Shown here in pieces: positions 1-8,865 of a stretch of 42,795 nucleotides of DNA. The stretch spans positions 1-42,795 of IMG/VR virus record IMGVR_UViG_3300036768_001323; one strand, given 5' to 3'. Position numbers and translations under genes: made by a program. A model generated the notes under the pieces. That model was not told where the DNA came from and ran no database searches. It worked only from the letters and a program-made list of their open reading frames with translations. This DNA is from a virus. How positions within the stretch are numbered: the stretch's first letter is position 1; each line of letters begins with the position of its first letter.

Positions 1-38
1 TCAACTATCCATTTTGTGGTTACATTAAGCGTCATAAC

Positions 39-3000
39 TTATTGCCGTGTTGGTGGTGGCGGAACCTGCCTGACTTTGTCACCCAAGCCGGTTCCAGCTA
101 AAACAGGTCTCATACCGAACCAGTTTGTTATTTCTACCCGCTGAACCTGCCCTGTAGCAGCATACGCCCTTTCAGCCCCTTGAGCAAGGTCAACTGTCGT
201 TAACCCTTCAAGTTTCTTCTCGAGTTCGGCTTTCTTCTTTGGATCTCTTTCAGCTTCAGCGATATCTTTCTCTGTCACCCCAGCTTGCTCGACTCCACCA
301 GCCCTTAGGTACTCTTTATACTTAGCCATATTGACGGAGTTAGGTCCACCAGCTTTATTGAAGTCGCGGGTTGCTTGATCTATGTAGTTCTGTAGATTTT
401 TAGCTGCAGGATCTATACCCTTTGCCATACCTTCTTTTTTGGCCTTATCAAGCTCTTTGGTTGCCTCTCTTTGATTCAAGACACCTCTCACTACAAGATC
501 CTGAATCACAGATTGCATTCCAGCTTCTGCACCTAAGCCAGCCATTGGGGCTATTTCCGCAGCCCTAGCTCTAAGTGTGGCCATAGCCTCATCACGCTCT
601 TTACCGGATGAGGTTTTGACTTTATTGACCGCCTCTTCGTAAGCATTTTTACCAAAGGTTACATTGAATTGGCCGCGAATTGATGTAGCAGCTGCACCTA
701 CCTGACCCTCTAGGACTTTGCGTACCTTTTCTTTGTCGTTCCCGTTCAGTCTCATCAAGTCCTGGAGCCCAGGGCTTGTGATCGTACCCTTATCTAACTC
801 CGATATCCATGACATGATTTGTTCAGTACTTTTACCTGATAGTATTCCAGCTCCACTACCAAAACCAATACCCGCACCAAAAGCGGCACGCATTTTCATC
901 GCACCGACAAATCCGCCAGTTTGACTGGTATAAGAAGCATACTCACTTACACCGCGCTTAGCAGCTTCAAGCGATAATTCATTTGCTGTTCCGGTTGCCG
1001 ACAATGCAGTGGCGGCTAAACCGAGCGATCTTCCCATGGAGCCAGTTTCGGTCACCCCTAGCGATCGAGAAAGGTCTGTTACAGCGCCAATAAACTGCTG
1101 ACCAGTCCTTGACTTGTCAAAACCCAAAGCCACCGCTTGAGACATTATCTGCTCAAGCTTTTGGGTATTATTAGCCTGACCAGTTGTTTGATTGAGTGCG
1201 CCAAGATTGCTCAGTATTTGATCCTGGCTTCCGAGCCCGGCAAACCCGAGCGAAAGCACCCTTCTGGTTCTTTCGTTAACCTCACCAACGCTCGTGCTCT
1301 TTCCTGGTCTTAGGTCGCTCATCAAATCAGTGACCTGTGCAGCTCTACCTATCCACTCAGCCTGGGACATACCAAAAGAAGCCCATACAGATGTTGGACC
1401 TTTAGTTGATATTGGCTGTTCACCGGACTTTATATTTTGAAGGCTTGGCGGGAGTCCCATAGCCAAAAGCCTTCTGCGATTCTCTTCATCCTCCGGAGTA
1501 GATCCAGGGAAAGCTCTCGCGGCTAGTTTTTCTTGCCGCTCTTGTAGAAGGCGAGCCTTACCATCACTCCTTTTCTTTTCGTACAGCGTATTGGCGTAGG
1601 ATTTGAAATTATCAGTATTGGGAGCGAATGGACCAATGTTTTCGACCTTCTCTTTTTCTCTTTGAGACTGGCTGGTAAACGCCCTTACGGATTCACCATT
1701 TTCATAAAGAGTCGGAGATCTTTTGGCGCTCTTATGGAAATCCTCAACACTTTTGTAAATCGTATTCAGTTCATTAGGAGTCAATGCGTATTGACCGACC
1801 AGCTGAACAGCTTGACGAGTAGCTGCCTTTGCTTCTAATTGCTTATCTATCAAAAATACATCTTTGGCGTGCTGCTGAACCTGAGCATTACGAAGGCTTT
1901 CGCTATAATTAGCCATCTCAAGATTATCTTCAGCAATTCTACGAGCCTGAGCCTTGGCTCTCTCCTCGGGAGACATACCAGCTAATCGAGCACCCAAACC
2001 CGCAATACCCTCAAAACCTTCTCTTGCGGAAGCGGCAGAAGTGACGTCTCCCCTTAAATCGCCAATACCGCCAACAACTTGGTTTATACCATATACTACG
2101 CCTGCGGCTCCCATCATAGCACCAACACCGGTCCACGAAGACGCAGCACCTGCGATGCCGCTTCCGATAGCTGCAGCCGCTCCGCCTATTATCTTAGTCG
2201 CTGCACTAATACGATTAGATGACCTATCTGCAGAGTCTCTCTCTTTGATGCTTTCAAAATTCAACCACGCTGCTTTGTTTGCGTTTAATAGTCCTTTTTG
2301 TCCTAAAAATTCAGAACCAGGACGGTTTCCATAAAACATATCGCCGTAGTATTTGATGATATTCTCACCACTACGCATGTCAACAGAAGCCATCTCTCTA
2401 TTAAATTGTAACTGAGCCAAATCACCGCGAGCTTTTTGCAATCCAAGCTCTTGTCCAATAACTACATTTCGGCCGGTAGCTTGAAACCCATAATACTGTT
2501 GAGCAACACCAGCCGCTAAAGCAAGTCCGGCACCAGCTAATGCACCAAATTTATTACGAAATTCATTAAATTTTTCACCAAAACCTTCTTTAGGCGGCTG
2601 ACCACCACCCCCTCCACCCCCTCCACCAAACTGCTTGGTCGCAGTCGTAGCATCTTCAACAGCCTTCTCGAGGTCGGCTAGTGCATTGATTAGGTTTTGG
2701 GTGCTGGCCTCTTTTTTCTCGGATGTGTCGGCGCGGAAGTCTGCCTTGGCTTTCTCAAGGGCTTCGTTCTTTTCGCTGATCCTATCTTGAAGGCTCTTTA
2801 GGATAGATGCGGATATTTTGGCGTTGTCGTCGTTGGATTGCTTAAGGCCATTTATAGCTTTGCTGATGCTATCGTTTATCTTCTCAATATCGGCCTGAGC
2901 CTGGAGACCGCGAGGAATATCCGCAGCAGAATACCCCAAAGCATTCCTGGTTGGCTTTACAACTGTGCCAGCTGTAATCGGCACACTATCAGGTATTTCG

Positions 3001-3458
3001 GATTGTTTTTTCTCGGCTGCTAAGAGTCTTTCTTTTTGTTGTTCTTTGAGGGTTTCGATTACACCAATATCACCATAGTTTTTGATGTAGGTACCATTCG
3101 ATGGCTGATGCTTTGGATTCTTATACCTAAGAACACCCTGGTCTTCGTAATACCCAGGCTCACCCCTTTTGTAGGCATTGTATGCGTCAATCTTGGCTTG
3201 GTTCTCAAGGGCGTTTTCTATGCTTTTTCGAGCGAAGTTCGTCTTAGCGGCTTGACCAGCTTTAGATAAAAACGTAACCCCGCCGGGATTCGACCCTACA
3301 GACGACACCTCGGCAACGGCCCTGCCGAGAGTCCCTGTTGATGCGGCCATGCTACTGAACGATGATTGGGTAGAAATTCCAAGTTTTTCAATGGCCTTGG
3401 CAAGTTCATCAACTTGCCGTATCATTGAACCTAAATCGAATTTAATCTGGTTGGCCAC
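39..3458 (-). CDS. Tape-measure-like virion protein
   Basis: Probable tail tape measure or similar large internal virion protein of 1139 residues. The N-terminal third is helical and charged, with coiled-coil character around residues 185-275. A run of nine glycines near residues 277-285 follows. Two alanine/glycine-rich hydrophobic segments, around residues 307-322 and 420-460, resemble the membrane-active segments of tape measures. The C-terminal half is rich in Ala, Gly and Lys with no recognised enzymatic motif. The start is GTG at 3458, preceded by AGGGG at good spacing. A late-type promoter motif lies at 3490-3499. It is close to the tail-tube-like genes on the same strand, which fits a tail role, but no lysozyme or peptidase domain was seen. 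The functional call rests on length, composition and context. Confidence 0.6.
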   Translation of the reverse strand: MANQIKFDLGSMIRQVDELAKAIEKLGISTQSSFSSMAASTGTLGRAVAEVSSVGSNPGGVTFLSKAGQAAKTNFARKSIENALENQAKIDAYNAYKRGEPGYYEDQGVLRYKNPKHQPSNGTYIKNYGDIGVIETLKEQQKERLLAAEKKQSEIPDSVPITAGTVVKPTRNALGYSAADIPRGLQAQADIEKINDSISKAINGLKQSNDDNAKISASILKSLQDRISEKNEALEKAKADFRADTSEKKEASTQNLINALADLEKAVEDATTATKQFGGGGGGGGGQPPKEGFGEKFNEFRNKFGALAGAGLALAAGVAQQYYGFQATGRNVVIGQELGLQKARGDLAQLQFNREMASVDMRSGENIIKYYGDMFYGNRPGSEFLGQKGLLNANKAAWLNFESIKERDSADRSSNRISAATKIIGGAAAAIGSGIAGAASSWTGVGAMMGAAGVVYGINQVVGGIGDLRGDVTSAASAREGFEGIAGLGARLAGMSPEERAKAQARRIAEDNLEMANYSESLRNAQVQQHAKDVFLIDKQLEAKAATRQAVQLVGQYALTPNELNTIYKSVEDFHKSAKRSPTLYENGESVRAFTSQSQREKEKVENIGPFAPNTDNFKSYANTLYEKKRSDGKARLLQERQEKLAARAFPGSTPEDEENRRRLLAMGLPPSLQNIKSGEQPISTKGPTSVWASFGMSQAEWIGRAAQVTDLMSDLRPGKSTSVGEVNERTRRVLSLGFAGLGSQDQILSNLGALNQTTGQANNTQKLEQIMSQAVALGFDKSRTGQQFIGAVTDLSRSLGVTETGSMGRSLGLAATALSATGTANELSLEAAKRGVSEYASYTSQTGGFVGAMKMRAAFGAGIGFGSGAGILSGKSTEQIMSWISELDKGTITSPGLQDLMRLNGNDKEKVRKVLEGQVGAAATSIRGQFNVTFGKNAYEEAVNKVKTSSGKERDEAMATLRARAAEIAPMAGLGAEAGMQSVIQDLVVRGVLNQREATKELDKAKKEGMAKGIDPAAKNLQNYIDQATRDFNKAGGPNSVNMAKYKEYLRAGGVEQAGVTEKDIAEAERDPKKKAELEKKLEGLTTVDLAQGAERAYAATGQVQRVEITNWFGMRPVLAGTGLGDKVRQVPPPPTRQ

Positions 3459-3489
3459 AAAAACCCCTAATAATTACGCTGATATAGGG

Positions 3490-3499
3490 TATTTTACCA
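3490..3499 (-). promoter_or_regulatory. Late-type promoter motif upstream of tape-measure-like gene
   Basis: On the minus strand this reads TGGTAAAATA, matching the repeated TGRTAAAATA motif in front of structural genes in this window. It lies 32-41 nt before the GTG start at 3458. No recognisable -35 box accompanies it, as with T4-type late promoters. Confidence 0.55.
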
Positions 3500-3549
3500 C
3501 TTTGAGAGTAGTAATTCAAACCCAATTATATCAGCATTTTAGGGCGCGT

Positions 3550-4308
3550 TCAACGAAGCAATCCCATTTCGGCCAGCAGGAGACCAATTGTTGTGGATTG
3601 ACCGGTACTGGTTTTGGTCCAGTCTATTGGGGTTTTTTTAGCTTCATGTTCGAGGTAGGCATTAACAGCTGAAAAATGCCCACAACCTGTAAATCCAAGA
3701 CGGGCTGAAAATGGACTTGGGTGACTTGTTACGAACGCCTTGACACCGCTTCTCGGCAAAAGCTTTGCCTGGGCTTTGGCGTATTCGCCCCAGAGCATGA
3801 ACGCTATACCATTTTGACGCTCACCAAGCTTTTTGATCACATGATCAGTGACAAACTGCCAACCAATCTGAGCATGTGATCCAGCCATCCCATGCTCTAC
3901 AGTAAGAACAGAGTTCAATAGTAAGACGCCCTGCTTAGCCCAACCGACAAGATCGGATTGGTCTTTTGGTATAGAAACACCGAATTCTCTTTCGACTTCC
4001 TTGAAGATATTCCTAAGAGAGGGTGGAATAGGTAAGCCATTTCTAACGCCAAAAGCTAACCCATTAGCCTGACCAGGGCCGTGATATGGATCTTGGCCGA
4101 CTATAACAACCTTGACCGATTCAAGTGGTGTTTCACGAAAAGCTCTGAACAGGTTGATCGAGTCGGGATAGATCTTCTTTTTGGATTTGATCTCTTCAAG
4201 CAAAAAAGAGCGTAGCTTGTTATATTCAGGGGTTTCCATGACAGGCCTGAGTATATCAAGCCAGCCTGTGTTTTTTAGTTCGTTTTCGACAAATGAGCTA
4301 ATTTTCAC
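3550..4308 (-). CDS. ung: Uracil-DNA glycosylase, family 1
   Basis: Removes uracil from DNA, leaving an abasic site for base excision repair. The family 1 signature is complete: the catalytic water-activating loop GQDPYHG followed by GQANGLAFGV, the GVLLLNSVLTVE core strand, and the DNA-intercalating HPSPFSA motif. There is a C-terminal extension of about 28 residues beyond the usual domain. The start is uncertain. GTG at 4308 has GGGG at suitable spacing and gives 252 aa, while an upstream TTG at 4323 is in frame but lacks a ribosome site. Free-standing Ung in a phage would protect cytosine-containing DNA from deamination or incorporated dUTP, and argues against a uracil-substituted genome. 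Confidence 0.95.
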   Translation of the reverse strand: MKISSFVENELKNTGWLDILRPVMETPEYNKLRSFLLEEIKSKKKIYPDSINLFRAFRETPLESVKVVIVGQDPYHGPGQANGLAFGVRNGLPIPPSLRNIFKEVEREFGVSIPKDQSDLVGWAKQGVLLLNSVLTVEHGMAGSHAQIGWQFVTDHVIKKLGERQNGIAFMLWGEYAKAQAKLLPRSGVKAFVTSHPSPFSARLGFTGCGHFSAVNAYLEHEAKKTPIDWTKTSTGQSTTIGLLLAEMGLLR

Positions 4309-4335
4309 TTGCAAACCCCACAAAAGACTTACACT

Positions 4336-4578
4336 TCACTTCTTTTTGCGAAAAATACTTATGACATTCGATGGCTTTCGTGGAACCGCAGTTAAGATAC
4401 CCCACTCATTGACCATCAGTATGGTATCTTGATCGTCACGCGAGCTAACCACAGCTTGACCAGTTGGCGTGGATGGTTTTATAGGCTCATTCCTCATTAC
4501 TCGGTTGATGTTCTCCAGCGCTGCTAGAATCCTGACCATGAACGAGTGAATTTCGTTTCTGCTGTTTTGGCTTCGCAT
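4336..4578 (-). CDS. Hypothetical protein, 80 aa
   Basis: Not recognised. It is a small basic-ended protein with a C-terminal IFRKKK tail. Its ATG at 4578 lies inside the upstream gene (overlap 92 nt). It is preceded by AGAGG at normal spacing, which favours this start over the internal ATG at 4539, which has no ribosome site. It appears translationally coupled to the 285-aa gene upstream and precedes ung by about 27 nt in the same direction, so these genes probably form one operon. Confidence 0.6.
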   Translation of the reverse strand: MRSQNSRNEIHSFMVRILAALENINRVMRNEPIKPSTPTGQAVVSSRDDQDTILMVNEWGILTAVPRKPSNVISIFRKKK

Positions 4579-5344
4579 TTTTGGCCTCTTTTTGTTTTTT
4601 AGCCTGCTTTTGCCTCTTAATCATCTTAGCCTTATCGGAGTATTCTTTATGAAGCTTTATCTGGACTTCACGACTAAATCTTTTCTTTGGAGAGGTTGCT
4701 CTTGCCATCGCATCACTTAAATAGCTATGCGTCAATTCGGCAGCCCTCTCTTCGTGATTTTTGCAAAAAACCACATCAGAGACAAAACCATAAGCATCCA
4801 TAGGAATGCCTCTAACAGGATTATCGGCAGATGTCAGCATTCCTTTAATAGAATCTTTTAACTCATCAGAAAGTAAGGCTAATTGCTCTTCAAAGGATAT
4901 TTTTGTTTGTTCACCATCACCTAACTCAAGAGCTAGCTTATATGGCAACTTGCCGGACACTAACATATGGGCGAAGACATGCTGGCGCCCTGGGGTGTCG
5001 AGTTCACTATGGATTTTGATTTCAAGTGCTGTCTCCATAGCAGTCATCAACTCTTCAAACGTCGCTGGGCGACTGTCAACCACTGTCACTTTTTTGGACA
5101 ATTGCTCTTCTGTTGGTTGAAAGCCGTATTTTTCGATAGCTTTTTCGATAGTTACGACCGTACCAGGGCGACCATCTTTGGTTTGATATTGGACGTATCT
5201 TTGTCCATCAATCTCTCTTTGTCCAGTTGCGATTTGATAGCGCGGATCATTCAGGAGTTTCACCCAACCGGTTTCAACTCCGTAGACCTTGCTTGACAGA
5301 GCATTAAGAGACTCTCTTTGAGATTTGCTGAACATCGATTTCAC
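4487..5344 (-). CDS. Hypothetical protein, 285 aa
   Basis: Not recognised. The sequence is charged, with a strongly basic Lys/Gln-rich C-terminal segment (roughly residues 240-270) that could bind nucleic acid. It starts four bases inside the stop of the HExxH gene (ATGA overlap), so the two are probably co-translated. An internal sequence near 4825-4851 happens to match the sigma-28-like promoter pattern (TAAAGGAA-N11-GCCGATAA), but it lies inside the coding sequence and far from the next start. Confidence 0.7.
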   Translation of the reverse strand: MKSMFSKSQRESLNALSSKVYGVETGWVKLLNDPRYQIATGQREIDGQRYVQYQTKDGRPGTVVTIEKAIEKYGFQPTEEQLSKKVTVVDSRPATFEELMTAMETALEIKIHSELDTPGRQHVFAHMLVSGKLPYKLALELGDGEQTKISFEEQLALLSDELKDSIKGMLTSADNPVRGIPMDAYGFVSDVVFCKNHEERAAELTHSYLSDAMARATSPKKRFSREVQIKLHKEYSDKAKMIKRQKQAKKQKEAKNAKPKQQKRNSLVHGQDSSSAGEHQPSNEE

Positions 5345-5964
5345 CTTTTTGGTTGATAAAATTGCTTTTTAATTTCAAGTAGTTCCGACTGAATGGCTTC
5401 ATCAATAACGATCCCATGCTTTTCCATTAACCACGCCCTGTCAGAAGAGCAGTAAGCATGAACCTCATCATCATGAACACTCTCATTGTAGCCAATCTTT
5501 GTCAAGAAAAGACAAAGCGCATCAAATACGTTTTTATCAATTTTTTTGACCACTTCTTGACAAAGTTCCTTATATTTTGGCTCTGTTGCCCACAAAGCGT
5601 GACAAATTTCGTGCTCAAGCGAATCGGAGCCCGGTTGAGAACCAATCACAGAGTAAGTATCGGTCCTATCCCTGAGCCACTTAACCATCTGCTCCTCGCC
5701 GGGTGTCAGTGGATCGAAAAGACCCTGAATGAATGGCGCAAAGGATCTGTTTGTAAGATTGAATCCTGACCAGTCAGTCAAGTAACTGAACGCACCAAAG
5801 GTTTCGGCATACCACTTCCGGTATTGACCAACCGTGAAGATCTTACCCTTCCATTCAGGAGACTCCTCGTACTCGGAGAATCTGAGAAAAGCCTCATTTA
5901 GCTCTTGTTGTGAGTCGGCGGTGATGTGCAGGATTTTATTGGTAATCGGCTTGATACTGAGCAT
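5341..5964 (-). CDS. Hypothetical protein with HExxH zinc-metallopeptidase motif
   Basis: A 207-residue protein with HEICH at residues 118-122, inside the helix-like context SLEHEICHALWA. This is the zinc-binding and catalytic signature of zincin metallopeptidases. A third zinc ligand is not certain; downstream acidic and histidine residues, such as the NESVHDDEVHAY stretch near residues 159-170, are candidates. There is no signal peptide, so it would act inside the cell or be packaged. It is the first gene of a coupled run (ATGA overlap) with the 285-aa gene. The motif is visible; peptidase activity is inferred. Confidence 0.6.
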   Translation of the reverse strand: MLSIKPITNKILHITADSQQELNEAFLRFSEYEESPEWKGKIFTVGQYRKWYAETFGAFSYLTDWSGFNLTNRSFAPFIQGLFDPLTPGEEQMVKWLRDRTDTYSVIGSQPGSDSLEHEICHALWATEPKYKELCQEVVKKIDKNVFDALCLFLTKIGYNESVHDDEVHAYCSSDRAWLMEKHGIVIDEAIQSELLEIKKQFYQPKR

Positions 5965-6005
5965 GCATCATCCTTTACGGTTAATTAAAGATGACAGATC
6001 ATCCC

Positions 6006-6425
6006 TTAATTCAGAAGGGTATCTTTGGGCCTGATGACCTTTTTGGTGTCGACGTCACACTTGGATTTCATACCGGTCTTGGTCTTGCCTAGATCCCAAA
6101 GCGAGTGGATGTTATCGGCGGCGAATTGAAGAGCATCTTTACCAAACGCCATAGTCTTTGAATCAACAAATTCAAAATTCTCACCAAGGACGAAGTCCAT
6201 ATTAACAAAGAAGCTTGATGCAATATAGGCTGCCGTGTTCGGCAATAACCCCGCGCGTAAGTGCATGGAGAAAAAGTCGTTTTCTTCTTTTTTCTGAAGC
6301 AAAAAAAGCATTGTGCCTTCGTGTTTTACCAACAATACAGAGTCGTTAGCAGTCAGCTCCCAGCATTTTTCACCAAACATTTGTTCAGCTAATTCTATAG
6401 CGATATCCCAATTTGGCTTACTCAT
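6006..6425 (-). CDS. Hypothetical protein, 139 aa
   Basis: Not recognised. I chose ATG at 6425, which is preceded by GGAG at about 7 nt and sits 3 nt after the stop of the upstream gene. A longer in-frame reading to 6503 would overlap that gene by 76 nt and has no ribosome site. The protein has an N-terminal amphipathic helix (IAIELAEQMFG) and a mixed alpha/beta composition. It belongs to the tight minus-strand run of small genes from 7170 to 6006. Confidence 0.65.
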   Translation of the reverse strand: MSKPNWDIAIELAEQMFGEKCWELTANDSVLLVKHEGTMLFLLQKKEENDFFSMHLRAGLLPNTAAYIASSFFVNMDFVLGENFEFVDSKTMAFGKDALQFAADNIHSLWDLGKTKTGMKSKCDVDTKKVIRPKDTLLN

Positions 6426-6427
6426 GT

Positions 6428-6775
6428 TCACTCCGTTGTTGGATCTTTGGGTTTCCCAAAGTTTGGATCTTGGATTTCGCTGAGCTTGTTTATGATAGCC
6501 CAAACAGGGGCCTCATCCAAAAGGTCGAGGCCGTTCGATGTCCACCATTTTGCATCGGTTTCGACTATATGCATAGACAAGAATGCTAAAGCCGACAAGA
6601 ACATTTTCTGATTGGTATTCTCACTGATACCACGGAAATATGTTTCTGACAAGCGCACCGCATCGGCTCTTTCACCGTTGGTTAGGTAGGGCTTCAAAGC
6701 AAAGCGACCGAAATACTTCTGCTTGGTGTGCTCGCCTATAACATCAATATCGACCCATTTTGGCGCATTAATCAT
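6428..6775 (-). CDS. Hypothetical protein, 115 aa
   Basis: Not recognised. A small soluble protein with a central mostly helical region. It overlaps the upstream 132-aa gene by four bases (ATGA type) and is followed after 2 nt by the next start, so it is part of a coupled three-gene operon. Confidence 0.7.
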   Translation of the reverse strand: MINAPKWVDIDVIGEHTKQKYFGRFALKPYLTNGERADAVRLSETYFRGISENTNQKMFLSALAFLSMHIVETDAKWWTSNGLDLLDEAPVWAIINKLSEIQDPNFGKPKDPTTE

Positions 6776-7170
6776 TTAAACTCTCCGTTTTCCATAAATT
6801 GTTGAGATATTTTAGAAAATTCATCATCGGACATAAAGTTTTGCTGAGAGACCTCGACCATATCATCCTTTGCCCAATCATCGAACAAAGAAGCAGCCTC
6901 CTCTTTGTTCTCTTTTAAGAGCTCTTGACCTCGGCTCTCAGGTGTTTTATTAAAGGCAGAGATGAGTTCTATCTCAAAGATAAGCTCATCAATAGTCCTG
7001 TTCTTGAAGTATTCGTGAAAAATAGGCATGTTGTAATGACGCGCCAAAATAGCCTGAAGGTAAATCACGTTATCTTCAAATGTGGCGTGCTGATTTGACA
7101 CGATACGATTAGCTCGTTCGCGGGCTTCTTGGATTCTTTTCTCTAAATGTAGTTCTAAAAAAGTGTCCAT
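6772..7170 (-). CDS. Hypothetical protein, 132 aa, acidic and helical
   Basis: Not recognised. Predominantly helical and acidic, with an N-terminal Arg/Glu-rich helix and a Glu/Asp-rich C-terminal half. It is the first gene of the three-gene run ending at 6006, divergent from the plus-strand gene at 7223 across a 52-nt gap that must hold both sets of upstream signals. Confidence 0.7.
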   Translation of the reverse strand: MDTFLELHLEKRIQEARERANRIVSNQHATFEDNVIYLQAILARHYNMPIFHEYFKNRTIDELIFEIELISAFNKTPESRGQELLKENKEEAASLFDDWAKDDMVEVSQQNFMSDDEFSKISQQFMENGEFK

Positions 7171-7222
7171 GGCATGAATATAACATGGAATTTATAGGCT
7201 AGCAACAGGAAATGAGGGATAT

Positions 7223-7465
7223 ATGACAAGGGAAGAGGCTGAAAAATATATAGGTAAAGTGTACTCAAATAAAAGCCACTGGAATAAAGACGGCAAAGAC
7301 TTTGTGAAAGTCATAGCTTATGACCCGATGGGTAAGCGCTTTTATGTACAAAAATGCTCATCCGGTGTTGTAGATCATGTTGATGACAGAGGGGAAGGTG
7401 AGTGGTTTGAATGCGGTGGGATTTGGCTCAAGATAGATCTGAATGATCCGGTCGAATCACTCTGA
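7223..7465 (+). CDS. Hypothetical protein, 80 aa
   Basis: Not recognised. A small soluble protein with beta-rich composition (several FVKVIAYDP- and WFECGGIWL-like strands). The ATG at 7223 follows GAGGG at good spacing. It is an isolated plus-strand gene between minus-strand blocks, and its last three codons overlap the end of the Cys-rich ORF on the opposite strand. Confidence 0.65.
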   Translation: MTREEAEKYIGKVYSNKSHWNKDGKDFVKVIAYDPMGKRFYVQKCSSGVVDHVDDRGEGEWFECGGIWLKIDLNDPVESL

Positions 7466-7582
7466 TTTGTCTTTTTGGATTTTCTTGCGCTCGCTGGGCT
7501 TTAACTTGGGCTCAAGGCCGTGCTTCCATGGCCTGCAGAGCGGGCAAGATTTTCCACAGCCATTATGACGTGAGCGACTCAA
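7457..7582 (-). CDS. Small Cys-rich basic protein, TTG start, 41 aa
   Basis: A 41-codon ORF starting at TTG 7582, whose start overlaps the stop of the upstream tail-tube-like gene (TTGA). It has an ideal GGAGG ribosome site 7 nt before the TTG. The product begins (fMet)SRSRHNGCGKSCPLCRPWKHG, with CxxxCxxC, and then has a Lys/Arg-rich tail ending in KSE. The C-P-L-C-x-P-W-K pattern resembles a class of tiny zinc-knuckle-like phage proteins of unknown role. The strong ribosome site, translational coupling and non-random composition support it as a real gene. Its function is unknown. Confidence 0.6.
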   Translation of the reverse strand: MSRSRHNGCGKSCPLCRPWKHGLEPKLKPSERKKIQKDKSE

Positions 7583-8205
7583 AATATACCTCCGGACAGG
7601 TCACTGGCAAGCTTCTTAAGGCCGTTCACAAGAGTGCCTGCGGCGTTTGCCACGCCAGTGTACGGCTTAAAAGATTGGGCAACGTAATGCTGATACGCAA
7701 CTCCGGTAAACTGACACGACCATGTGCCAACTTGACCGCGACCTATATTACCGTTCACAGCCGTGAACATTCCTCGAGCAAAGAAGATGCTGGTTCCGGA
7801 TGCGTCCAGAACCTGCATCTCTACCAATGGCTGGTGAACAGCTGCCTGCATGACAGCAAATAGATTTTCCGACTCCGGGCCTTTTGTTGGATCTATAATC
7901 TGACCGAGTGTGGCCGTAATGGTTACAGCTCCAACATCGATATCCCAAGGAAACGGTGTATCGATAGTCTGAATTGGCGTAGCATTATAGGACACAGACC
8001 ACCTAATATCCGACACAACGCCCAGTGGAACACCACCAAGCTTAACCAAAGCTCTGGCACCTGTCGAATAGAAGGGGATCTGACCAGTCTTTTTGGCGTC
8101 TTCGGAAAATGGATCAAGCTTATCAGCCAAAGCCTTAGTGGACTCCTCGAGTTTCCCCAAGGTTCCACCGGGTAAGCCAAATTTACCTGCCGTTTTTTTA
8201 GACAT
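7579..8205 (-). CDS. Tail-tube-like virion protein, paralogue 1
   Basis: A 208-residue beta-rich protein. Together with the next two genes upstream it forms a series of related virion proteins with the layout: short N-terminal arm, a strand of the type VKLGGVPLG, then alternating strands and the segment FFARGMFTAVNGNIGRGQVG. The layout suits a tail tube, tail terminator or baseplate-tube protein, and it follows its paralogues with gaps of only 3-12 nt. The relation to the two neighbours is weaker than theirs to each other. No database comparison was possible. Confidence 0.5.
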   Translation of the reverse strand: MSKKTAGKFGLPGGTLGKLEESTKALADKLDPFSEDAKKTGQIPFYSTGARALVKLGGVPLGVVSDIRWSVSYNATPIQTIDTPFPWDIDVGAVTITATLGQIIDPTKGPESENLFAVMQAAVHQPLVEMQVLDASGTSIFFARGMFTAVNGNIGRGQVGTWSCQFTGVAYQHYVAQSFKPYTGVANAAGTLVNGLKKLASDLSGGIF

Positions 8206-8208
8206 TTA

Positions 8209-8853
8209 TTATGGACCTACGAATTGCTTAACTGCGCCGTCAAGCTCAAACACGTCAGCATTGTCGCCTTCATGAGTCAAGAGAAGGCCTTGGAACGACA
8301 AGGGCTCATTGACAAGCTGACCCTGAGCAATATTGGTGTTTCGACTGGTGATACGGCAGTTCTTGACTGTCAGCCACTGCTTTTCTACCAGGCCAGTGTT
8401 ATTTGCGTTTGGAACTTTCATGTAAAGTTTCACATCAAACGACTCAGAGAGCAAAAGCTTAGATGGATCAAGGTGAAGGAATAAATCTTTCTGAGCCAAC
8501 GGACTGTTGGTTGGTGTTGGGCCACCAACCGAATTCTTTAGTTCGCCGCCAAAAGACAAACCGCTTGAGTTTGATGTTTGTTGTAGAGCACCCTCTAAGC
8601 CGACCTGGTTCGTAGCAGCATCAGATGCTGCTGTACGGCTCTGAGCAGAAAGACGCACAATCTGCATAGTACCAGTGACGATATTGTACATGGTTGGTTC
8701 AAGAGACACTGGGGCAAATTGGCCGAGTACAAACACAGGCTGAACTTCAACAGAAACATTCAGGTTAAAGCCTACAGCATAGGCCACAACCTTATCTTGA
8801 ATATACACTTTAATGCGTGGAGCAGTAGCAAAAAGCGGTTTTAAATTAGCCAT
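8209..8853 (-). CDS. Tail-tube-like virion protein, paralogue 2
   Basis: A 214-residue protein that clearly resembles the next upstream gene. Both have a strand of the type I-V-Q/Y-I-x-V-A-Y-A followed about 30 residues later by (V/D)SLEPTxY and a strand ending in G(T/S)MQxxR(L/Y)S. The pattern implies gene duplication. The conserved beta-rich core in a myovirus structural operon suggests a tail tube or tube-initiator role. The start at 8853 has AAGGAGTGA just upstream. Confidence 0.5.
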   Translation of the reverse strand: MANLKPLFATAPRIKVYIQDKVVAYAVGFNLNVSVEVQPVFVLGQFAPVSLEPTMYNIVTGTMQIVRLSAQSRTAASDAATNQVGLEGALQQTSNSSGLSFGGELKNSVGGPTPTNSPLAQKDLFLHLDPSKLLLSESFDVKLYMKVPNANNTGLVEKQWLTVKNCRITSRNTNIAQGQLVNEPLSFQGLLLTHEGDNADVFELDGAVKQFVGP

Positions 8854-8865
8854 TTATATCACTCC

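Noticed and set aside
2605-2635. CCACC-rich tract as a regulatory repeat
   Set aside because: It is the coding sequence of a polyglycine linker in the tape-measure-like protein.
4825-4851. TAAAGGAA-N11-GCCGATAA on the minus strand
   Set aside because: It lies inside the 285-aa gene and about 245 nt from the next start, so it is more likely a coding coincidence; kept out of the promoter list.
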